Shown in pieces: positions 27,547 to 36,295 of a stretch of DNA of 64,000 nt. The DNA is taken from NCBI GenBank assembly GCA_963698265.1, contig CAVOQC010000004.1:806001-870000 (forward strand), in the 5' to 3' direction. The position numbers were made by a program, and so were the translations under genes. The notes beneath the pieces are model-generated. The model ran no database searches and was not told the DNA's origin. It worked only from the letters and a program-made list of their open reading frames with translations. This stretch comes from FEB-7 sp963698265. GTDB taxonomy: Bacteria; Pseudomonadota; Gammaproteobacteria; Burkholderiales; Usitatibacteraceae. Each line of letters opens with the position of its first letter. Position 1 is the stretch's first letter.

Positions 27547-28746
27547 ATGTCGCTCGTCGCCACCCGTCTTGCCGCCATCAAGCCCTCCCCCACGCTCGCC
27601 GTTTCCGCCCGCGCGGCCCGGCTGAAAAGCGAAGGCAGGGACATCATCGGCCTGGGCGCCGGGGAGCCGGATTTCGACACGCCCCGGTTCATCAAGGACG
27701 CGGCGATCGACGCGATGAACAAGGGCCTCACCAAGTACACGCCCGCGGGCGGGACGGCCTCGCTGAAGAAGGCCATCATCGCCAAGTTCAAGCGCGACAA
27801 CCGCCTCGACTACACGGAGCGGCAGGTCCTCGTCTCCTGCGGCGGCAAGCAGTCGTCGTTCAACCTCTGCCTCGCGCTGCTCAATCCCGGCGACGAGGTC
27901 ATCATCCCGGCGCCCTACTGGGTGAGCTATCCGGACATGGCGATGGTCGCGGACGCAACGCCCGTCTACGTCGCTGCGGGGATCGAGCAGGGCTTCAAGA
28001 TCACCGCCGCGCAGCTGGAGAAGGCCATCACGCCGAAGTCGCGCCTGGTCTTCATCAACAGCCCCTCGAACCCTTCCGCGGCGGTCTACACGCTAGAGGA
28101 GCTCCAGGCGCTGGGCGCGGTCCTGCGCAAGCACCCCAGGATCATCATCGCGAGCGACGACATGTACGAGCACATCCTGCTCGACGGCTCGAAGTTCGTG
28201 AACATCCTCGACGCCTGCCCCGACCTCTATCCGCGCACGGTGGTGGAAAACGGCGTCTCCAAGGCCTATTCGATGACCGGTTGGCGCATCGGCTACTGCG
28301 GCGGCCCGCAGGAGCTCATCGAGGCCATGGAGAACATCCAGTCCCACTCGACCTCGAACCCCACCTCGATTTCGCAGTACGCGGCCGAGGCGGCGTTGAA
28401 CGGCGACCAGGGCTGCATCGCCCCGATGGTAGCGGCGTTCAAGGAGCGCGGGACCTTCGTGGCCGGGGCACTCAACGCCATCCCGGGGGTGAAGTGCCTG
28501 CAGCCGGCCGGCAGCTTCTATGTCTTCCCGGACTGCCGCAAGGCGATCGCGCGGCTCGCGTCGAGCGGAAAACTCCAGGCGCCGACGGACGTCGCCCTCT
28601 GCGACTACCTGATGGAGCAGGAGCAGGCGGTGGCCGCGGTGCCCGGCTCCGCGTTCGGGATGGAGGGTTACCTGCGGATCTCTTTCGCCACGTCGATGGA
28701 GAACCTGAAGAAGGCCGTCGAGCGCATGGCGCGCGCGATGGGCTGA
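27547..28746 (+). CDS. Pyridoxal-phosphate aspartate aminotransferase (class I)
   Basis: 399 residues. Interconverts aspartate/2-oxoglutarate and oxaloacetate/glutamate. N-terminal IGLGAGEPDFDTP is typical of the AAT-Igamma subgroup. TKYTPAGGTASLKKAI, NSPSNPSAAVY, SDDMYEH and PLP-binding Lys239 in GVSKAYSMTGWRIGY are all in place; the final arginine for the substrate carboxylate is in LRISFATS. Ribosome binding site GGAGAAG precedes the ATG. Substrate range (aspartate, possibly prephenate) cannot be resolved from sequence. Confidence 0.93.
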   Translation: MSLVATRLAAIKPSPTLAVSARAARLKSEGRDIIGLGAGEPDFDTPRFIKDAAIDAMNKGLTKYTPAGGTASLKKAIIAKFKRDNRLDYTERQVLVSCGGKQSSFNLCLALLNPGDEVIIPAPYWVSYPDMAMVADATPVYVAAGIEQGFKITAAQLEKAITPKSRLVFINSPSNPSAAVYTLEELQALGAVLRKHPRIIIASDDMYEHILLDGSKFVNILDACPDLYPRTVVENGVSKAYSMTGWRIGYCGGPQELIEAMENIQSHSTSNPTSISQYAAEAALNGDQGCIAPMVAAFKERGTFVAGALNAIPGVKCLQPAGSFYVFPDCRKAIARLASSGKLQAPTDVALCDYLMEQEQAVAAVPGSAFGMEGYLRISFATSMENLKKAVERMARAMG

Positions 28747-28756
28747 GCGCCCGGGT

Positions 28757-30790
28757 TCAGAGCCGCGCCGCGAGGCGCGTGCCCTCGTCGATGGCGCGCT
28801 TGGCGTCCAGCTCCCCGGCCAAGGCAGCGCCGCCGATCAGGTGCACCGAGGCGCCCGCCGCCCGCAGCGGCGCCTCGAGTTCACGAAGCGACTCCTGCCC
28901 CGCGCAAAGCACGATGGTGTCCACCTCGAGCACCTCGGCGCGCTCGCGCTTCCCGCCGAAGCTCACGGCGAGCCCGCCCGGCACCACGCCCTCGTAGTTC
29001 ACGCCCGACATCATCTCGACCTGCTTCATCTTGAGCGCGGCGCGATGGATCCACCCCGTGGTCTTGCCGAGCCCCGCTCCCGGCTTCGAGTTCTTTCGCT
29101 GCAGCAGGTAGACGGTGCGCGCCGGAGGCGATGGCTGCGGCTTCATGCCCGCCACGCCGCCGCGAAAGGCGGCGGGATCGGCCACGCCCCACTCCCTGCG
29201 CCAGGCCTCGATGTCGAGGGAAGGCGAATGGCCGTCGTGGACCAGGAATTCGGCCACGTCGAAACCGATGCCGCCCGCACCGACCACGGCAACGCGCTTG
29301 CCCACGGGCTTCGCGTCGCGCAGCACCTCGACGTAGGTGAGCACGCGCGGATCGTCCTCGCCCGGGATCCCCGGCGCGCGCGGCATGACGCCGGTGGCGA
29401 GCACGACCTCGTCGTAGCCCTCGAGATCCCCGGCCGAGACGCGCCGCGAGAGGTGCGCGCGCACGCCCGTCACCTCGATCCTCCTGCGGAAATAGCGGAT
29501 CGTCTCGTGGAACTCTTCCTTCCCCGGGATGCGCTTGGCCATATTGAACTGGCCGCCGATCTCGGCCGCGCCGTCGAAGAGATCGACCTGGTGGCCACGC
29601 TCGGCGAGCGTCGTCGCGCACGCGAGCCCCGCCGGCCCCGCACCCACCACCGCGACGCGCCTCGGCGCGGCGGCCGGCCGGATCACGAGTTCGGTTTCGC
29701 GGCACGCACGCGGGTTCACCAGGCAGGTGGAGAGCTTGCCGGCGAACACGTGGTCGAGGCAGGCCTGGTTGCAGGCGATGCAGGTGTTGATCTCGTCGGC
29801 CCGGCCCGAAGCCGCCTTGTTCACGAACTCCGCGTCGGCCAGAAGCGGGCGCGCCATGGAGACCATGTCGGCGCAGCCGTCGGCGAGCACCTGTTCGGCC
29901 ACCGCCGGGTCGTTGATCCGGTTGGTGGTGCACAGCGGAATCGACACCTCCCCCTTCAACTTCTTCGTCACCCAGGCGAACGCCGCCCGGGGCACGCTGG
30001 TCGCGATGGTGGGCACGCGCGCCTCGTGCCAGCCGATGCCGGTGTTGATGATCGTCGCCCCCGCGCGCTCGATCGCCTTCGCGAGCAGGACGACTTCCTC
30101 CCAGGTCGCCCCTTCCGGCACGAGGTCGAGCATCGAGAGGCGGTAGATCACGATGAAGTCCCGCCCGACGGCTTCGCGGATCCGCGAGACGATCTCCACC
30201 GGCAGGCGCATGCGGTTCGCGTAGTCCCCACCCCACGCGTCCGTGCGGCGATTGGCCTGGGCGGCGAGGAACTGGTTGATGAAATAGCCTTCGCTGCCCA
30301 TCACCTCCACGCCGTCGTACCCGGCATCGCGCGCGAGGCACGCACAGCGCACGAAGGCGCGGATCTGCCGCTCGATGCCGGCCGCGGAAAGCTCGCGCGG
30401 CGTGAAGCGGCTGATCGGCGACTTGAGCCTCGAGGGCGCGACCGCCAGCGGCGAATAGCCGTAGCGGCCCGCGTGCAGGATCTGGAGCGCGATCCTGCCG
30501 CCCTCGTCGTGCACCGCCTGCGCGACAGGCCGGTGCGCGCGCGCCGCCGCGGAGGTGGCGAGCGTGGAGGCGAAGGGCGCGAGCCATCCCTCGATGTTCG
30601 GCGCGAAGCCGCCGGTCACGATGAGGCCCACGCCGCCACGGGCACGCTCCGCGAAGTACGCGGCGAGCTTCGGGAAATGCTTCCTCCGGTCCTCGAGCCC
30701 GGTGTGCATCGAGCCCATGAGAACGCGGTTGGCGAGGGTGGTGAAGCCGAGGTCGAGTGGAGCGAGGAGGTTCGGGTAGGCGGTGGTCAC
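28757..30790 (-). CDS. fadH: NADPH-dependent 2,4-dienoyl-CoA reductase (FadH/old yellow enzyme type)
   Basis: 677 residues, as in E. coli FadH (672). Reduces 2,4-dienoyl-CoA during breakdown of unsaturated fatty acids. N-terminal FMN TIM barrel with HAGRYGYSPLAVAPS and GYDGVEVMGSEGYFINQF; a 4Fe-4S ligand set CIACNQACLDH ... TCLVNPRAC near residues 335-360; then FAD/NAD(P) Rossmann folds with VVGAGPAGLACA and VVGAGGIGFDVAEFL. Starts only 9 nt after hoxW, so it is probably transcribed with the hydrogenase genes. Convergent with the aminotransferase. Confidence 0.94.
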   Translation of the reverse strand: MTTAYPNLLAPLDLGFTTLANRVLMGSMHTGLEDRRKHFPKLAAYFAERARGGVGLIVTGGFAPNIEGWLAPFASTLATSAAARAHRPVAQAVHDEGGRIALQILHAGRYGYSPLAVAPSRLKSPISRFTPRELSAAGIERQIRAFVRCACLARDAGYDGVEVMGSEGYFINQFLAAQANRRTDAWGGDYANRMRLPVEIVSRIREAVGRDFIVIYRLSMLDLVPEGATWEEVVLLAKAIERAGATIINTGIGWHEARVPTIATSVPRAAFAWVTKKLKGEVSIPLCTTNRINDPAVAEQVLADGCADMVSMARPLLADAEFVNKAASGRADEINTCIACNQACLDHVFAGKLSTCLVNPRACRETELVIRPAAAPRRVAVVGAGPAGLACATTLAERGHQVDLFDGAAEIGGQFNMAKRIPGKEEFHETIRYFRRRIEVTGVRAHLSRRVSAGDLEGYDEVVLATGVMPRAPGIPGEDDPRVLTYVEVLRDAKPVGKRVAVVGAGGIGFDVAEFLVHDGHSPSLDIEAWRREWGVADPAAFRGGVAGMKPQPSPPARTVYLLQRKNSKPGAGLGKTTGWIHRAALKMKQVEMMSGVNYEGVVPGGLAVSFGGKRERAEVLEVDTIVLCAGQESLRELEAPLRAAGASVHLIGGAALAGELDAKRAIDEGTRLAARL

Positions 30791-30799
30791 GAGCTGCGG

Positions 30800-31321
30800 T
30801 CAGGCCGGTTGCGCCCGCGGGGCGCAGGCAAGGTCCGACATTGTCTGCCATTCCGAGTGGCGGGGACAGCGCACGAGGGAGCGAAGCAGCTTCCAGGCCT
30901 CCTCCATCGCCCCGCGAGTCCCTTCCGAAATCGGCGTCCCGAGGCCGAACTCCCTTGCGCGCACACCCAGCACGAATGCCGGCGGAGGCGCTTCCCCCGT
31001 CACGCGCATGTACACGCCGAGGACCGCGCCGGGCGTGAGGGCGTGGGTGGAGTGTCCCGCCTGCATGCCGGTGGCGCGCACCGCGCACAACCCGCACGGT
31101 GCCTCGGTGTCGCGGCAGGCGTCGATGAAGAGCGCGAGCCGCCGGCCCTCGAGGTCGAGCGCGTTCTCCACCTGAAGTTGGTACTCCTCGAAGAGGTCGA
31201 ACTCGCCCGCGATACCCTGGGCCTCGAGCCAGTCCCGCAGGCGCTCGAGCAGCAGCGGCCCCGCCGCATCGTCGCCCCGGCTGCGGTTGCCGACCGCGAA
31301 GATGGCCACCGGCGCGGTCAT
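30800..31321 (-). CDS. hoxW: Hydrogenase maturation protease HoxW-type
   Basis: 173 residues. Nickel-dependent endopeptidase that removes the C-terminal tail of the hydrogenase large subunit. N-terminal IFAVGNRSRGDDAAGPLLLERL carries the GNxxRGDD motif with a metal-binding Asp; EYQLQVENALDLEG and FIDACRD supply further conserved acidic residues; later GHSTHALTPGAVL contains the conserved His. ATG overlaps the hoxH stop (ATGA), so protease and substrate are co-translated. The C-terminal ~35 residues look unlike the family core. Confidence 0.9.
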   Translation of the reverse strand: MTAPVAIFAVGNRSRGDDAAGPLLLERLRDWLEAQGIAGEFDLFEEYQLQVENALDLEGRRLALFIDACRDTEAPCGLCAVRATGMQAGHSTHALTPGAVLGVYMRVTGEAPPPAFVLGVRAREFGLGTPISEGTRGAMEEAWKLLRSLVRCPRHSEWQTMSDLACAPRAQPA

Positions 31322-32811
31322 GGCGCCGCCGGGCCCGCTGTGCCGTCCTCGTGCCGCGCGATCCGGTCGAGCTCCACTCCCCCCGCGTCGACCAGGCTCA
31401 CCTCCAGGGCCATCCGCCCCAGCGCGTGCGTGGCGCACGACAGGCACGGGTCGAAAGCCCGGATCGCGACCTCGATGTGGTTCAGGAGGCCCTCGGTGAG
31501 GCGATGCCCGCTCAGGTAGCGCTTGGCCACGTGGCGGATGGCCTCGTTCATCGCCTGGTTGTTGTGCGTGGTGGAGACGATCAGGTTGCACATCGTCACC
31601 AGGTCGTCGTCGTCCACGCGGTAGTGGTGGATGAGCGTGCCGCGCGGCGCCTCGATCACGCCCACGCCCTCGCGGGCGCGCTCCCCCGTGCGCACGAGGT
31701 CCGTGCCGAGGATGTCCTCGTCGTGGAGCAGGTCCTTGATCGTCTCGGCGGCGTGCAGCATCTCGATCATGCGCGCCCAGTGGTACGCGAGCGGGGCATG
31801 GATGGGAGAGCCGCCGGCGTAGTCGACGAACTCGCGCCGCTCCGCGTCGGCGAGCGGCGTGGGAATGTGGTCGCAGTTCTGCACCCGGGCGAGCGGGCCG
31901 ACCTTGTACCAGCCCTTTTCGGCGCCCAGCGCGGAGAGGAACGGGAACTTCATGTAGCTCCAGGGCTTCACCTCCTCGCGGATGTAGTCCTGGTACTCGC
32001 GGTAGTCGACGTGGTCGAAGACGATTCCGCCTGCGTCGTCGCGGGCGCGCAGGCCGCCGTCGTAGAAATCGAGCCCGCCGTCGGGGGCGACGAGCGACAT
32101 CATGTGGGAGCGAAACACCCCGAAGCTGTTGTAGAGCGCTGGGTCCTGCGCGTGCAGCTTCTTCACGAGAGCCACGGCGTCGCGCGACCAGGCGAGGATG
32201 TCGTAGGCATCGGCCAGGAGAAAGTCCCGCTCCTCCCGGGTGACCGACTTGTTCACCCCGCCCGGGATAGAACCGGTTCCGTGGATGCGCCTTCCCGCCG
32301 TGACGCGGATCACCTCCTGCCCGAAGCGGCGCAGCAGCACGCCGCGCCGCGCGGTTTCGGGGTGCGCGGCCGCCACGCCCACGATGTTGCGGCGGGCGGC
32401 GTCGCTCGCGAACCCGAACAGCAGGTCGGGCGAGCACAGGTGGAAGAAGTGCAGCGCATGCGACTGCAGGATCTGCCCGTAGTGCATGAGCCGCCGGATC
32501 TTCTCCGCCGTCGGCGTGAGCCGCGTGGCACCGACTACGGCATCGAGCGCCTTGGAGGCGGCCAGGTGGTGGCTCACCGGGCAGATCCCGCACAGGCGCT
32601 GCACCATCACCGGCACTTCCCAGTACGGGCGCCCCTGGATGAAGCGCTCGAACCCGCGGAACTCCACCACGTGCAGTCGCACCTGGCGCACCTTGTCGTC
32701 CTCGTCGAGGAGGATCGTCACCTTGCCGTGCCCCTCGACGCGGGAGACCGGGTCTATCGCCACCCGGCGAAGCCGCTCGGGATGCTCGGCGGTCTCGAAT
32801 CCGTAGGTCAT
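31318..32811 (-). CDS. hoxH: NAD-reducing [NiFe] hydrogenase large subunit
   Basis: 497 residues. Carries the NiFe active site of a soluble, NAD-linked (group 3d) hydrogenase. L1 motif RLCGICPVSHH with Cys74 and Cys77, L2 motif DPCLSCATH at residues 454-462 with Cys456 and Cys459. HoxW would cut after His462, releasing a 35-residue tail; the gene therefore encodes the pro-form. FEVxFRGFERF and GRRIHGTGSIPGGVNK are further group 3 features. Lies 40 nt after hoxY. Maturation also needs Hyp proteins, none of which is in the window. Confidence 0.96.
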   Translation of the reverse strand: MTYGFETAEHPERLRRVAIDPVSRVEGHGKVTILLDEDDKVRQVRLHVVEFRGFERFIQGRPYWEVPVMVQRLCGICPVSHHLAASKALDAVVGATRLTPTAEKIRRLMHYGQILQSHALHFFHLCSPDLLFGFASDAARRNIVGVAAAHPETARRGVLLRRFGQEVIRVTAGRRIHGTGSIPGGVNKSVTREERDFLLADAYDILAWSRDAVALVKKLHAQDPALYNSFGVFRSHMMSLVAPDGGLDFYDGGLRARDDAGGIVFDHVDYREYQDYIREEVKPWSYMKFPFLSALGAEKGWYKVGPLARVQNCDHIPTPLADAERREFVDYAGGSPIHAPLAYHWARMIEMLHAAETIKDLLHDEDILGTDLVRTGERAREGVGVIEAPRGTLIHHYRVDDDDLVTMCNLIVSTTHNNQAMNEAIRHVAKRYLSGHRLTEGLLNHIEVAIRAFDPCLSCATHALGRMALEVSLVDAGGVELDRIARHEDGTAGPAAP

Positions 32812-32851
32812 GGCCTTGTCCTGTCGTCCTGTTCGTTCGTCGGCATCGGGC

Positions 32852-33403
32852 TCAGTCGAGCTGCATCTGGCCGTGGCCGAGGGGTTGCCGCTCGCCCGCG
32901 AGCAGCCCCGTGAGAAACGTCCAGATCGCGTCGGCCGAGGGCGGGCAACCGGGGATGAAATGGTCTATGCGCACCACCTCGTGCAGCGGGTGGATCTTGT
33001 TGAGCGGCAGCGGCAATTCGGGGTCGTTCGGGATCAGGCCGTACTCGGCCCCTGGCTCGCTGCGATAGATCTCCTGCAGCAGCAGCGGCAGGCTCAGGTG
33101 GTTCCTCTGCGCGGGCAGCCCCCCGTTGATCGCGCAGGCGCCCATGGCCACGAGGACCTTGCAGCGGCGCCGGAAGTCGCGCAGCACCTCCACGTTCTCG
33201 GCATTGCACAGCCCGCCCTCGATGATCCCCACGTCGCAGTTGCCCACTTCCTTGATGTCCGTGAGCGGCGAGCGGTCGAACTCGACCTTCTCCACCAGCT
33301 CGAAAAGCCGCTCGTCGATGTCCAGGAGCGACATGTGGCAGCCGAAGCAGCCGGCAAGCGAGGTGGTGGCCACCTTGAGTTTCGCGGGGGCGACTTCGTT
33401 CAT
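32852..33403 (-). CDS. hoxY: NAD-reducing hydrogenase small subunit
   Basis: 183 residues. Small electron-transfer subunit of the HoxYH hydrogenase module, with the proximal 4Fe-4S cluster. Ligands: Cys19 and Cys22 (AGCFGCHMSLLDID), Cys in MGACAINGGLP, and Cys in IPGCPPSADAIW. ATG at 33403 was chosen because AGGAG lies 5 nt before it; the GTG two codons earlier has no room for a ribosome binding site. Follows hoxU by 34 nt. Confidence 0.95.
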   Translation of the reverse strand: MNEVAPAKLKVATTSLAGCFGCHMSLLDIDERLFELVEKVEFDRSPLTDIKEVGNCDVGIIEGGLCNAENVEVLRDFRRRCKVLVAMGACAINGGLPAQRNHLSLPLLLQEIYRSEPGAEYGLIPNDPELPLPLNKIHPLHEVVRIDHFIPGCPPSADAIWTFLTGLLAGERQPLGHGQMQLD

Positions 33404-33437
33404 GGGCACTCCTGGCCTCGGTCGGCTGCCGGGCGCA

Positions 33438-34160
33438 TCAGCGTTTCTCGATCTCCGCGGAGGTGTCGGCCACCGCGGAGATGGGTTTCAGGTCGAACAC
33501 GCGCCGCCCGATGGGGATCGCGAATCCGCGGCGCTTGGGCAGGATCGCTCCCACGGGGCACACGTGAACCGCCTTGTCGGCAGCCGTCACGTTGGTGTCG
33601 ACGAGCCGCCCGGTGCGCGAATTCACGATGAGGCGGGTGCGGATCCCGCGCCCGGCGAGCGCGAAGGCGTTCTTGCGGTCGAAATCGCGGCTCGCACGCA
33701 CGCACAGCGAGCAGAGGATGCAGCGGTTGAAGTCGAGCAGCAGGCTGGGGTGCGAGGCGTCGACGGGACGGTCCGGGAAGAAATGGTCGAAGTGCGGCGA
33801 GACCATGCCGAGGTCGCACGCCGTCGCCTGCAGCTTGCAGTCGCCGCTCTTCTCGCAGGACGGGCAGAAGTGGTTGCCCTCGACGAAGAGCATCTGCACG
33901 AGCGCGCGGCGCTCGGCGTTCATGTCCGGCGTGTCGCTTTCGACCGCCGCCCCCGGGACGGCCCGCGTGGTGCAGGAGGCCGCGTGGCGCCCGTTCACCT
34001 TGACCGTGCATACCTTGCAGGAACCGTGCGGCTTGAAGTCGGGATGGAAGCACAGGTGCGGGATGTAGGCGCCGGCCGCCACGGCCGCCTGCAGGATCGT
34101 CTGTCCTTCGTTGAACGCGATGGCCCGTCCGTCGAGGGTGAAGGTGGCGATCGCGCTCAT
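33438..34160 (-). CDS. hoxU: Hydrogenase diaphorase subunit HoxU (2Fe-2S/4Fe-4S)
   Basis: 240 residues. NuoG-N-like iron-sulfur subunit passing electrons between HoxY and HoxF. Plant-type 2Fe-2S domain (HLCFHPDFKPHGSCKVC then SCTT), a His-containing cluster motif HFCPSCEKSGDCKLQ, and 4Fe-4S motifs RCILCSLCVRA and HVCPVGAI. ATG at 34160 overlaps the hoxF stop (ATGA). Confidence 0.95.
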   Translation of the reverse strand: MSAIATFTLDGRAIAFNEGQTILQAAVAAGAYIPHLCFHPDFKPHGSCKVCTVKVNGRHAASCTTRAVPGAAVESDTPDMNAERRALVQMLFVEGNHFCPSCEKSGDCKLQATACDLGMVSPHFDHFFPDRPVDASHPSLLLDFNRCILCSLCVRASRDFDRKNAFALAGRGIRTRLIVNSRTGRLVDTNVTAADKAVHVCPVGAILPKRRGFAIPIGRRVFDLKPISAVADTSAEIEKR

Positions 34161-35977
34161 GGCGCCGGCTCCTCCTCCATCCGCACATGCGCCGCGGCAT
34201 CGTCGCGGCCGGTCATCTGGCGCGCGGCGGCGAGGGCCCGGTCGAGATCGAAGGCGGGCTCGAACTCCTCGTGCGAAAGACGCCTCTGGTACGCCCCGTG
34301 GAACTTGGCGATGGTGGTGAGCACCGGGTTGCAGGCCGAGTGCCCGAGCCCGCAGTGGCTCATGGACTGCAGCAGGAGGTTCATCTTTCCGATCTCGGCG
34401 AAGTCGTACGGCGAGCCATGCCCGTGGGCGAGCTTGTCCATCATGTTGGTGAGCAGCGACGTCCCCACCCGGCACGGCGTGCAGAATCCGCAGCTCTCGT
34501 GGGCGAAGAAGTGCACGAAGTTGCGTGCCACCTCGAACATGTCGCGGCCCTGGTCGAACACCATCAACGCCCCCGCGGTCGGCAGGTCCTCGAAGGCTAT
34601 GCGCCGGCCGAACTCCGCCGCCGGCACGCACTCGCCGGAAGGCCCGCTCACCTGCACGGCCTGGGTGCGTATCGCGCCGCAGTCTTCCAGCACCTGGCGC
34701 AGCTCGACGCCGAAGGGGTACTCGTAGATGCCCGGCCTCGCGCAGTCGCCCGATACGCACAGGACTTTCGTCCCGGCCGACTCGGCCGTTCCGATTCCCG
34801 CGTACCACGCGCCGCCCTTGAGGGCCACGAGGCATGACGAGGCGAAGGTCTCCACGTTGTTCACCACCGTGGGCTCGCCCAGGTAGCCGTGGGTGACGGG
34901 ATAAGGCGGGCGGCTGCGCGGCGTGCCGCGCTTGCCCTCGAGGGACTCGATCAGCGCGGATTCCTCGCCGCACACGTAGGCGCCCGCGCCCACGTGGATC
35001 GCGATGTCGAAGTCGAACCCCTCGCGGCCGAGGATCGACTCGCCCAGCAGGCGCTCGCGGCGGCGGCGTTCGAGCACCGCCTCGAGGTGCTCAAGCAGGA
35101 ACCGGTACTCGCCGCGCAGGTAGAGGAAGCCGCGCCAGGCGCCCGTCGCGATGGCGCCGATCGTCATGCCCTCCACGACCGCATCCGCCGCCGAGGCGAG
35201 GAGCACGCGGTCCTTGAAGTTGCCCGGCTCGCCCTCGTCGGCGTTGCACACGAGGTAGCGCGCCTTTCCCGGCGCGTCGCGGCACGCCTGCCACTTGAGT
35301 CCCGCGGGATACCCTGCCCCGCCCCGGCCGCGCAGGCCGGAGGCCTTCATTTCCTCGACCAGTGCATCGGGGCCGCGTGCGAGCGCGGCCTCGAGCGCCT
35401 CGCCGGGCCGCCACGCGGCGTCGAGGAGCACGTCGCGCCGCCGGATGTTGTCCTCGACCCGGAAATACTCGGCAGGCCAGGCGTCGAGCGGAACCGACTC
35501 CCGGATCAGGTCGCAGATCTCGTCCACGCGTCGGCCCGTGAGCCGCGTGATCGCCCGTCCATTCACGAGGATCGCCGGCCCTTGGTCGCAGAGCCCCGTG
35601 CACGAGGCCGTATCCACGCTCACCAGCCCGTCCTCGGAGACCTTGCCGCGCTCGACCCACAGGTTCTTGCACATGCGCTCGAGGAGCGCCGGGGCTCCGA
35701 GCATGTGGTCGGTGATGTTGTCGCTGAAGAGGACGCGGTAGCGCCCGCAACGGAAGATGTGCAGGAAGGAGTAGAAGGTCGCCACGCCCAGGATCTTGGT
35801 GCGCGGCAGCCCCAGGCGCGCCACGATGCAGTCGATGGCCTCCGGCGCGATCCAGCCGCAGGCTTCCTGCACTTCGCGCAGCACCTGCAGCAGTTCGTGC
35901 GGATCGTGGCGGTGCCGCGCCATCGCGGTGGCGGCAGCTTCGGCGGGACCGGGAATCTCTCGGATAGTGGCGGGCAT
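34157..35977 (-). CDS. hoxF: Hydrogenase diaphorase subunit HoxF (NuoE-NuoF fusion)
   Basis: 606 residues. NAD(H)- and FMN-binding subunit of the soluble hydrogenase. N-terminal NuoE-like domain (about 1-165) then NuoF-like domain: RGRGGAGYPAGLKW (NAD/FMN), CNADEGEPGNFKDR, GAGAYVCGEESALIESLEGKRG in pieces, SGPSGECV, and 4Fe-4S ligands ESCGFCTPCR with a later Cys in HCGLG. In the NuoE part only the second Cys pair (SCTGLC) remains; positions of the first pair read FSDNITDH, so its 2Fe-2S cluster is probably lost. ATG at 35977 lacks a clear ribosome binding site; an in-frame GTG at 36034 preceded by AAGGGG is an alternative start. Confidence 0.93.
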   Translation of the reverse strand: MPATIREIPGPAEAAATAMARHRHDPHELLQVLREVQEACGWIAPEAIDCIVARLGLPRTKILGVATFYSFLHIFRCGRYRVLFSDNITDHMLGAPALLERMCKNLWVERGKVSEDGLVSVDTASCTGLCDQGPAILVNGRAITRLTGRRVDEICDLIRESVPLDAWPAEYFRVEDNIRRRDVLLDAAWRPGEALEAALARGPDALVEEMKASGLRGRGGAGYPAGLKWQACRDAPGKARYLVCNADEGEPGNFKDRVLLASAADAVVEGMTIGAIATGAWRGFLYLRGEYRFLLEHLEAVLERRRRERLLGESILGREGFDFDIAIHVGAGAYVCGEESALIESLEGKRGTPRSRPPYPVTHGYLGEPTVVNNVETFASSCLVALKGGAWYAGIGTAESAGTKVLCVSGDCARPGIYEYPFGVELRQVLEDCGAIRTQAVQVSGPSGECVPAAEFGRRIAFEDLPTAGALMVFDQGRDMFEVARNFVHFFAHESCGFCTPCRVGTSLLTNMMDKLAHGHGSPYDFAEIGKMNLLLQSMSHCGLGHSACNPVLTTIAKFHGAYQRRLSHEEFEPAFDLDRALAAARQMTGRDDAAAHVRMEEEPAP

Positions 35978-36059
35978 GGTGGGGAACCGTCTCTCGGGCG
36001 GATGGCCCGGCGGGCCCTCGGCCTCGCTACCCACACTACCCCTTGCGCGCGGCCCCTTC

Positions 36060-36073
36060 TTGATATCGGTCTA
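36060..36073. promoter_or_regulatory. Possible FNR-type half-perfect site upstream of hoxF
   Basis: TTGAT-ATCG-GTCTA matches the FNR/ANR box TTGAT-N4-ATCAA at 8 of 10 positions, 83-96 nt before the hoxF ATG. Oxygen-responsive control of a hydrogenase would be logical. Weak evidence on its own. Confidence 0.3.
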
Positions 36074-36106
36074 ATGCGGGGCGCAATTCGCGCGGGCCGA
36101 AGGCCT

Positions 36107-36191
36107 TGGTGCCCGGGGCCGGAGTCGAACCGGCAAGCCTCGCGGCTGCGGGTTTTAAGCCCGCTGCGTTTACCAGTTTCGCCACCCGGGC
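36107..36191 (-). tRNA. tRNA-Leu (anticodon UAA)
   Basis: On the minus strand the gene runs from GCCCGGGTGG (acceptor and start) to CCCGGGCACCA, with the CCA encoded. The acceptor stem GCCCGGG/CCCGGGC pairs perfectly. The anticodon arm is GCGGG-CTTAAAA-CCCGC, anticodon TAA. A long variable arm (GCCGCGAGGC) and TTCGACTCC T-loop fit a class II leucine tRNA. Length 85 nt including CCA. Confidence 0.95.
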
Positions 36192-36295
36192 AACGACGGG
36201 CAGTGTACACGCGCCGCGGGACCCGGCCCGCACCGGCCGCGCCCGCGCCATAATGCCCGCACCCGCCCGGACTCCGGGCGAGCCCGGAGGTAGTC

